Shown: positions 58,505 to 64,000 of the stretch, one piece after another
Layout of the letters: each line of letters starts with the position of its first letter
Numbering within the stretch: the stretch's first letter is position 1
Assembly: GCA_963728535.1 (NCBI GenBank)
Contig: CAVSKK010000001.1
Coordinates: forward strand, 1,364,001-1,428,000
DNA: 64,000 bases
Source of the DNA: VAXT01 sp963728535
GTDB taxonomy: Bacteria > Actinomycetota > Thermoleophilia > Gaiellales > Gaiellaceae
Direction of reading: 5' to 3'
The notes under the pieces: generated by a model
Databases searched by the model: none
Told to the model about the DNA's origin: nothing
Seen by the model: the letters and a program-made list of their open reading frames with translations, nothing else
Translations under genes and position numbers: made by a program

Positions 58505-61042
58505 CTACGCGGGAGTCTCGTCCGAGGAGTCGTCGTCGCCTTCGGCGGCCGGCTCCTCGGCGGGGACCGTGACTTTCTCGGGCTCCTCAGGCGGTGCGCC
58601 CGGGATGATCGTCAGCTCGACCTCGTCCTCGGTGTCGAGCTTCTTGTCGACGAGGATCGTCGCGCCCGGCTTCAGCTCGCGGCCGAGCACGAAGTCGGCC
58701 AGCGGGTCCTCGATGAACTTTTGGATCGCGCGGCGTAGCGGACGGGCACCCATCGTCGCGTCGTAGCCCTTGTCGACGAGCAGCTCCGTCGCCTCGTCGG
58801 TGAGCGAGATCTCCGCGGCGTGCTCGCCCATCTGGTCGCGCAGCCGCTGCATCATCAGCCCGACGATGACCTTGATCTCTTCCTTCGCCAGCTTGTGGAA
58901 GACGATGACCTCGTCGATCCTGTTCAGGAGCTCGGGCCGGAAGACCTTCTTCAGCTCACCGAGGACGCGCTCCTTCATGTCGTCGTATGAGAGGCCCTGC
59001 TCGTCACCGATCGAGAAGCCGAGCGTCTGGTTCTTGGAGATCGTGGCGGCGCCGATGTTCGAAGTCATGATCACGATCGTGTTGCGGAAGTCGACCTTGC
59101 GCCCCTGCGCGTCCGTCAGCTTCCCGTCCTCGAGGATCTGGAGCAGGATGTTGAAGACGTCCGGGTGCGCCTTCTCGATCTCGTCGAGCAGGACCACCGA
59201 GTACGGCTTGCGGCGGACGGCCTCGGTCAGCTGGCCGCCTTCGTCGTAGCCGATGTAGCCCGGAGGCGAGCCGACGAGCCGGGACACGGAGTGCTTCTCC
59301 ATGTACTCCGACATGTCGACCTGGATCATCATGTCCTCGTCGCCGAACAGGAACTCGGCAAGGGTTCGCGCCAACTCGGTCTTCCCGACGCCTGAGGGGC
59401 CGAGGAAGATGAACGAGCCGGTCGGGCGCTTCGGGTCCTTGATTCCCGCGCGCGCACGGCGGATCGACTTGGAGACGGCGACGATCGCTTCCTCCTGGCC
59501 GACCACGCGCTTGTGGAGCTCGTCCTCCATGCGGATCAGCTTCTGCGACTCGGCCTCGGTCAGCTTGAAGACCGGGATGCCCGTCCACATCGAGACGATG
59601 TCCGCGATCTCCTCCTCGCCGATCTGCGGCTGGTCGACGCCTTCCTCGGCGTGCCAGCTCTCCTCGAGCTCGCGCTTCTTCTGCGTCAGCTTCCGCTCCT
59701 TGTCGCGGAGCGATGCTGCCTTCTCGAACTCCTGGGCCTCGATCGCGTCTTCCTTCTCGCCGCGGACCTTCGTGATCTCGTCCTCGAGCTCCCGGTAGCG
59801 GGGCGGCGCGGTCATGTTCTTGATGCGCATGCGCGAGGCGGCCTCGTCGACCAGGTCGATGGCCTTGTCGGGCAGGTGACGATCCTGGATGTAACGGTCG
59901 GCGAGGATCGCGGCGGCGCGCAGGGCGTCGTCGGAGATCTTGCAGCGGTGGTGCGCCTCGTAGCGATCGCGCAGGCCGCGCAGGATCTCGACCGTGTCGT
60001 CCACCGACGGCTCGTCGACGCGAATCTGCTGGAAGCGCCGCTCGAGCGCCGCGTCGCGCTCGAGGTACTTGCGGTACTCGTCGAGCGTCGTTGCGCCGAT
60101 CGTCTGGAGCTCGCCGCGCGCGAGAGCAGGCTTGAGGATCGAGGCTGCGTCGATCGCGCCCTCCGCTGCGCCGGCGCCGACGAGGTTATGGAGCTCGTCG
60201 ATGAAGAGAATGATGTCGCCGCGCTGCATGATCTCCTTCATGACCTTCTTGAGGCGCTCCTCGAACTCGCCGCGGTACTTGGAGCCCGCAACGAGGGCCG
60301 CGAGGTCGAGCGTGTAGATCTGCTTGCCCTTGAGCAGCTCGGGCACCTGGTTACCGGCGATGCGCGCCGCGAGACCCTCGACGACCGCGGTCTTGCCGAC
60401 ACCGGGCTCGCCGATCAGGACCGGGTTGTTCTTCGTGCGCCGCGACAGGATCTGCATCACGCGCTCGATCTCGGTCGCGCGGCCGACGACGGGGTCGAGC
60501 TTGCCCTCGGCGGACTGGCGCGTCAGGTTGCGGCCGAACTGGTCGAGGAGCTTCGAGCTCTTCGTCTTCTCGCCCGGAGCCGCGCCTCCGCCTTGCTGGC
60601 GGCGGCCGGGGCCGGAAAGCATGCGGATGATCTCGTTGCGAATCTTCTCGGCGTCGGCGTCGAAGTCGAGCAGGATGCGCGCCGCAACTCCCTCGTTCTC
60701 GCGCACGAGCCCGAGCAGGATGTGCTCGGTGCCGATGTAGTTGTGACCCAGCGAGAGCGCTTCGCGCAGCGCGAGCTCGAGCACCTTCTTCGCGCGCGGC
60801 GTGAACGGGATCTGACCGGTGGTCACCTCGTCGCCCTGGCCGACGATGCGTGCGATCTGCGCGCGGACCTCCTCGACGGTGATGTCGAGCGACTCGAGGA
60901 CGCGCGCGGCGAGCCCTTCCTCCTCGCGGAGGAGGCCGAGCAGGATGTGCTCGGTGCCGATGTAGTTGTGCTTGAGCGCCCTGGCTTCGTCCTGTGCGAG
61001 GACGACTACTTGACGCGCTCTCTCTGTGAATCTCTCAAACAA
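58505..61042 (-). CDS. clpC: ATP-dependent Clp protease ATPase subunit ClpC
   Basis: 845 residues from TTG 61042 (LFERFTERARQVVVLAQDEA; GGGAG about 11 nt upstream), preferred over TTG 61060. Two N-terminal Clp-N repeats (NYIGTEHILLGLLREEEG and NYIGTEHILLGLVRENEG), AAA1 with GEPGVGKTAVVEG, a UVR/M-domain segment (EFEKAASLRDKERKLTQKKR), AAA2 with GPSGVGKTELAR and the ClpP-binding LGFSIGDE region (variant of LGF). The acidic tail is Glu/Asp-rich. Unfolds substrates for ClpP; in Firmicutes it is followed by radA, as here after two genes. Confidence 0.96.
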   Translation of the reverse strand: MFERFTERARQVVVLAQDEARALKHNYIGTEHILLGLLREEEGLAARVLESLDITVEEVRAQIARIVGQGDEVTTGQIPFTPRAKKVLELALREALSLGHNYIGTEHILLGLVRENEGVAARILLDFDADAEKIRNEIIRMLSGPGRRQQGGGAAPGEKTKSSKLLDQFGRNLTRQSAEGKLDPVVGRATEIERVMQILSRRTKNNPVLIGEPGVGKTAVVEGLAARIAGNQVPELLKGKQIYTLDLAALVAGSKYRGEFEERLKKVMKEIMQRGDIILFIDELHNLVGAGAAEGAIDAASILKPALARGELQTIGATTLDEYRKYLERDAALERRFQQIRVDEPSVDDTVEILRGLRDRYEAHHRCKISDDALRAAAILADRYIQDRHLPDKAIDLVDEAASRMRIKNMTAPPRYRELEDEITKVRGEKEDAIEAQEFEKAASLRDKERKLTQKKRELEESWHAEEGVDQPQIGEEEIADIVSMWTGIPVFKLTEAESQKLIRMEDELHKRVVGQEEAIVAVSKSIRRARAGIKDPKRPTGSFIFLGPSGVGKTELARTLAEFLFGDEDMMIQVDMSEYMEKHSVSRLVGSPPGYIGYDEGGQLTEAVRRKPYSVVLLDEIEKAHPDVFNILLQILEDGKLTDAQGRKVDFRNTIVIMTSNIGAATISKNQTLGFSIGDEQGLSYDDMKERVLGELKKVFRPELLNRIDEVIVFHKLAKEEIKVIVGLMMQRLRDQMGEHAAEISLTDEATELLVDKGYDATMGARPLRRAIQKFIEDPLADFVLGRELKPGATILVDKKLDTEDEVELTIIPGAPPEEPEKVTVPAEEPAAEGDDDSSDETPA

Positions 61043-61086
61043 CCGTGTGACCGCTCCCAACAGATCGACCGACGGACTGGAAGGCC

Positions 61087-61115
61087 ATGTTAGCTCAGAG
61101 GCCGGGCGCCACAGA
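61087..61115 (-). promoter_or_regulatory. possible clpC promoter
   Basis: On the minus strand TCTGTG (61115-61110), a 17-bp spacer and TAACAT (61092-61087), about 45 nt before the clpC TTG. No CtsR or HspR operator is recognisable nearby; a single AGGTCAA at 61125-61131 is not repeated as a CtsR box would be. Confidence 0.3.
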
Positions 61116-61153
61116 TGCCCCGCTTAGGTCAATCGGCACGGATTCACAAAGGC

Positions 61154-61182
61154 TTTACGTAAGGCGCAAGACCGCCTACGCT
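61154..61182 (+). promoter_or_regulatory. promoter of the 44-residue membrane protein gene
   Basis: TTTACG (61154-61159), a 17-bp spacer and TACGCT (61177-61182). The start site would lie near 61190, leaving a short leader with GGGGAGGGG before the GTG at 61210. Confidence 0.4.
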
Positions 61183-61209
61183 AAGAGCGGGTTTTACGGG
61201 GGAGGGGAA

Positions 61210-61344
61210 GTGAGCAGGGTTTACGCACTGGGACTGTTCGTGGTCGGCGAAAGCGTTCTCGCATCGCTGTCATTCGGCGTAGCAGCCGTACCGGCACTGG
61301 TCACATTCGTCGCCGGCAGCGCCTTGTTGGTCCGCAACACGTGA
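61210..61344 (+). CDS. 44-residue hydrophobic protein, unknown
   Basis: GTG start with a strong GGAGGGG site close upstream. After VSRVYALGLF the sequence is hydrophobic throughout, probably two short TM segments (about 5-21 and 24-40), ending in a polar VRNT. A longer reading from 61087 is open but has no ribosome-binding site and crosses the promoter. Divergent from clpC. No family recognised. Confidence 0.5.
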   Translation: MSRVYALGLFVVGESVLASLSFGVAAVPALVTFVAGSALLVRNT

Positions 61345-61391
61345 CTTAGCAACAGTCTGTTGCAAAGTCCGCCGACCCGGCGGGACCAGTC

Positions 61392-62888
61392 CTACTCGAC
61401 GTGTTTGGGGGTATGCGCGATCGCGAGGACCGTCAGCAACAGAACTTTGACGTCGAGCCAGAGCGACCAGTTCTCGATGTAGTAGTTGTCCCACTCGACC
61501 CGGTCGGAGAGGGATGTCTTGCCGCGCAGGCCGTTCACCTGCGCCCAGCCCGTGATCCCGGATTTGACCCGGAGGCGATCGCCGTAGCGATACACGCTTT
61601 CCTCGAAGAGGCCCACGAACTCGGGGCGCTCGGGCCGGGGCCCGATCAGGCTCATCTCGCCCTTGACGACGTTGATCAGCTGCGGCAGCTCGTCGATCGA
61701 CAAGCGGCGCAGGAAGGTGCCTAGTGGTGTGCGCCGGTCTCCGCCCTCGACGCCGCCGGGCGCCGTGTCGGGAGGAAGCTCGAGTGACTGCGCCTCGAGC
61801 TCGGGCTCCACGTGCGGCTTCATCGTCCTGAACTTGAGCATCTCGAAGGTGCGGCCGTCACGGCCGACACGGGTCTGACGGAAGAAGATCGGACGTCCGA
61901 GCGTGAAAAGGATCGCAAGCCCCGCCGGGACCATCAACGGCAGTGCGATGAGCAGCGCCACGGCCGCGACGAGCCGGTCGGCGGCGTACTTGATCGCGAA
62001 CTGGACGCCCTTCGGGTTCACGGGCCGGGCCGACATCAGCGGTAGGCCGCCGAGATGCTCGACTGTGAGCCGGTGCGTGACGGTCTCGAACAGGCGAGGC
62101 ACGAACGCGACTTTCAGGCCGAGCTCCTCGCAGCGCCTGATCAGCCGGAGCATTACGTCGTGCGGCGCCCGCGAGAAGGTGACGATCACCTGCTCGACGT
62201 TGTACTGGGCGGCAACTCGGTCGAGGTCCCAGCTCGCGCCGAGTACGGGAAGCGGCAGCGAGTCCTCCTCGGCCGCCATCGGGTCCTTGTCGAGGAAGCC
62301 GATCGGCTTGAGGCCCAGCTCCGGGTGCGCGAGCAGCCTTTTCGCGGCAAGGCGGCCGACCTTCCCGGCGCCGATGATGAGCGTCGGTCGAACAGATTCG
62401 CCCTGCCGGTAGGCCTTTGCACGCGACCACTGGAGCGCCACGCGGCCGGCGGCCACGTACACGGTTGCGAACGCCCAGGTCCGGATCACCTGTGCGGAAA
62501 GATCAGGCGGCGCCGAGATGAGCTCGCGCAAGGAGAGCACGGCCATCGCGGCAACCGAGGTCGCGATCAGAACGACCCGGAGATCCTCGAGCAGCTCGTA
62601 ACGGAGGCGGGAGCCGTACATGCCGCGCGCGCCGCAGAAGGCGAGGACGAACGCCGAGAAGACCGCGAGCCAGAACACCGACGGCGCCGGCACGTTGACC
62701 GCGCTCGACCCGAGGGTCGTTGCGACTCCGGCGATGACGAGCATCGTCGTATCGAGCGAGAACCGTGCGACCGACCACGCGCGCCCGGGGCGGACGCCGA
62801 TCCCCGTAAAGCCGCGCGCGCGACGGCCGAGGGTCCCGAGACCGGTCGGCGCGTCGGCGACCGAAGCTCGAACTGCTCTGTCTGCCAT
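61392..62888 (-). CDS. polyprenyl glycosylphosphotransferase (WbaP/CpsE-type initiating sugar transferase)
   Basis: 498 residues. Four N-terminal TM helices (about 40-165), a CoA-binding-like Rossmann domain (LIIGAGKVGRLAAKRLLAHP, about 172-191), a fifth TM helix (about 305-330), then the bacterial sugar transferase domain: RPIFFRQTRVGRDGRTF, FRTMKPH, LRRLSIDELPQLINVVKGEM, SLIGPRPERPEF and VKSGITGWAQVNG. It attaches the first sugar phosphate to undecaprenyl phosphate for capsule or exopolysaccharide. With the epimerase at 63461 it marks the start of a surface-glycan locus. Confidence 0.93.
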   Translation of the reverse strand: MADRAVRASVADAPTGLGTLGRRARGFTGIGVRPGRAWSVARFSLDTTMLVIAGVATTLGSSAVNVPAPSVFWLAVFSAFVLAFCGARGMYGSRLRYELLEDLRVVLIATSVAAMAVLSLRELISAPPDLSAQVIRTWAFATVYVAAGRVALQWSRAKAYRQGESVRPTLIIGAGKVGRLAAKRLLAHPELGLKPIGFLDKDPMAAEEDSLPLPVLGASWDLDRVAAQYNVEQVIVTFSRAPHDVMLRLIRRCEELGLKVAFVPRLFETVTHRLTVEHLGGLPLMSARPVNPKGVQFAIKYAADRLVAAVALLIALPLMVPAGLAILFTLGRPIFFRQTRVGRDGRTFEMLKFRTMKPHVEPELEAQSLELPPDTAPGGVEGGDRRTPLGTFLRRLSIDELPQLINVVKGEMSLIGPRPERPEFVGLFEESVYRYGDRLRVKSGITGWAQVNGLRGKTSLSDRVEWDNYYIENWSLWLDVKVLLLTVLAIAHTPKHVE

Positions 62889-62917
62889 CAGTGACGCCTA
62901 CGCCGCAGAAGGGACAT

Positions 62918-63301
62918 CTAGGTGGGCTCTCCCTGGGGCTTCACACGCACGAGGTGGCCCAGGCTCGCGCCAAGCAGGAGCAGCGGCACTCCGACGGCGC
63001 CGAACAGCGCGAGGTCGAGACCGCTGAACGGCAGCGACGCACGGTCGGCGGAAGCTGACGGTTGGACCGGAGGCTTCGGAGCGGACTGCGCCCTTTCGCG
63101 CCGCTCCTTTTCGTACGTTTCGAGAGAATCGAGGGCACGGTAAATCTGGGTAGGCGTGTAGCGCCGGTCCAGCCGGCCGTTGTCGGCCAGATCCGACAGG
63201 ATCTTCTGTGTCGTTTGCTCCCGCGTCCCCGAAGCGGCCGGTCCTGCAAAAACCAGCGCTAGAGCGAACGCGGCAAGCATTGCGCTTGCCCCCCGTACCA
63301 A
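62918..63301 (-). CDS. exported protein with C-terminal TM anchor, unknown
   Basis: 127 residues from TTG 63301, preceded by AAAGGAGAG. Signal peptide (about 1-24), a helical stretch with KILSDLADNGRLDRRYTPTQ and a charged coil (SLETYEKERRERAQ, about 58-71), a Pro/Ser linker, one TM helix (about 92-115) and a short basic cytoplasmic tail. The layout (stalk plus sortase-like hydrophobic end, but no LPXTG) suggests a small envelope protein. In operon-like spacing with the sugar transferase downstream. Confidence 0.65.
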   Translation of the reverse strand: MVRGASAMLAAFALALVFAGPAASGTREQTTQKILSDLADNGRLDRRYTPTQIYRALDSLETYEKERRERAQSAPKPPVQPSASADRASLPFSGLDLALFGAVGVPLLLLGASLGHLVRVKPQGEPT

Positions 63302-63460
63302 TCTCTCTCCTTTCCCTCGATACTTCCCGATCCCCCCAGCTCTTCAAACTCATAGTGCGTGTGAAACAACCGATCCGCAAGGGACTTCGCTAACTCTTTA
63401 CTTCTTTTTCGACCTGCGAGCGCGTTCGGTTTAGCTTCTGCTCCTATAGCCTTCGCCGCC

Positions 63461-64000
63461 GTGGTCGGGAAGGCACTCGTTACCGGTGGTGCCGGCTTCA
63501 TCGGCTCCCATTTGTGCGAGCTGCTGCTCGACGAGGGTTGGGAGGTCTTCGCCCTCGACAACCTCTCGACGGGCGAGGAGGCCAATATCTTCCATCTTCG
63601 CGAGCGCGAGGGGTTCCATCTCGTCGTCGACTCGGTGCTATCGCCCGCCGTCGTCAGCGAGCTCGTGCACCGCTGCGACGTCGTCTACCACCTCGCTGCA
63701 GCAGTCGGAGTCCGGCTGATCGTCGAGCAGCCGGTGCTGACGATGGTCACGAACGTCCGCGGCACGGAGACGGTGCTCGAGTACTGCGAGCGCTTCGACA
63801 AGCGAGTGCTCATTGCGTCGAGCTCCGAGGTCTACGGGGACCACCGCGACGAGCGGCCCCTCGCCGAAGAGGACAGGCGCGTCTACGGCCCGACGACCCA
63901 AAAGCGCTGGCTCTACGCGGATTCGAAGGCGATGGATGAGTTTCTCGCGCTCGCCTACAAGCAAGAACGAGGCCTCGACTGCGTCATCGCACGCCTGTTC
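63461..64000 (+). CDS. NAD-dependent nucleotide-sugar epimerase/dehydratase (3' truncated by window edge)
   Basis: First 180 residues from GTG 63461. Extended SDR: VTGGAGFIGSHLCELLL (about 7-23), LDNLSTGEEAN, CDVVYHLAAAVGVRLIVEQP (about 73-92), the catalytic Ser in LIASSSEVYGDH (about 122-133) and Tyr/Lys in YADSKAMDEFLALAY (about 163-177). GDP-mannose 4,6-dehydratase, UDP-glucuronate decarboxylase and UDP-glucose epimerase relatives are all possible until the C-terminus is seen. TATAGC (63445-63450) lies 10 nt before the GTG, again suggesting a leaderless start. Confidence 0.9.
   Translation, partial: MVGKALVTGGAGFIGSHLCELLLDEGWEVFALDNLSTGEEANIFHLREREGFHLVVDSVLSPAVVSELVHRCDVVYHLAAAVGVRLIVEQPVLTMVTNVRGTETVLEYCERFDKRVLIASSSEVYGDHRDERPLAEEDRRVYGPTTQKRWLYADSKAMDEFLALAYKQERGLDCVIARLF

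Noticed and set aside
61125..61131. AGGTCAA upstream of clpC considered as a CtsR operator
   Set aside because: CtsR boxes are tandem heptamers; only one copy is present and no ctsR gene is seen.

Overview
This 64 kb window is GC-rich bacterial chromosome, densely packed, with many GTG and TTG starts. Gene content points to a deep-branching actinobacterium, most likely class Thermoleophilia (Gaiellales or Solirubrobacterales). The evidence is CarD, a PDZ-Lon protease of the YlbL type, acyl-CoA carboxylase alpha and beta chains, a Spo0H-like sigma factor with its Firmicute-style neighbours, and many genes with a -10 hexamer 6-12 nt before the start codon, as in leaderless actinobacterial genes. 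The taxon is inferred, not proven. No prophage, CRISPR array, complete insertion sequence, rRNA or obvious defence island is visible.

Layout. 1-1.5 kb: end of aspartate kinase overlapping asd. 1.5-4.5 kb: a REP-like palindrome, an acetyltransferase, a metallophosphoesterase and a frameshifted beta-propeller gene. 4.5-8.1 kb: succinate dehydrogenase with an HdrB-like third subunit (sdhA-sdhB-HdrB-like). 8.2-17.8 kb: ATP-type PEP carboxykinase, two overlapping Xer recombinases, a HEAT-repeat ORF lacking an ordinary start codon, citrate synthase divergent from isocitrate and malate dehydrogenase, a reductase and a PDZ-Lon protease. 17.8-24.4 kb: small proteins, an aminotransferase, sucC and sucD with a methyltransferase between them, and a peptide-binding lipoprotein-type SBP. 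24.5-35 kb: a JmjC-type oxygenase, biotin carboxylase/BCCP, pgsA, an epsilon-like small protein, an NlpC/P60 hydrolase, a GGDEF/HD-GYP protein, repeats, and the carboxyltransferase subunit. 35-43 kb: a PLP enzyme, an ABC-F ATPase with a structured leader, tRNA-Thr, then (reading leftward) gltX-cysS-rlmB-yacP-sigH. 43-50 kb: two OmpR-type two-component systems, mutY and secreted proteins. 50-61 kb: ispF, a PHP phosphatase, ispD, carD, radA, an exporter, a subtilase and clpC. 61-64 kb: a polyprenyl sugar-phosphate transferase and the start of a nucleotide-sugar epimerase.

How the genes work together. Most of the TCA cycle (citrate synthase, IDH, MDH, succinyl-CoA synthetase, SDH) plus PEPCK and acyl-CoA carboxylase lies within 30 kb. 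The minus-strand order clpC...radA-carD-ispD-ispF...gltX-cysS-rlmB-yacP-sigH matches the well-known Bacillus clpC-to-sigH order, with lineage-specific insertions. The most notable non-coding signals are a recurrent TAGACT-like hexamer about 7 nt before about twenty start codons (apparent leaderless genes, several in divergent pairs), 11-bp-phased direct repeats in front of regulator and secreted-protein genes, a leader hairpin that abuts the Shine-Dalgarno of the ABC-F gene, a 74-bp repeat present twice, and a 16-bp minisatellite that runs into a stop codon.
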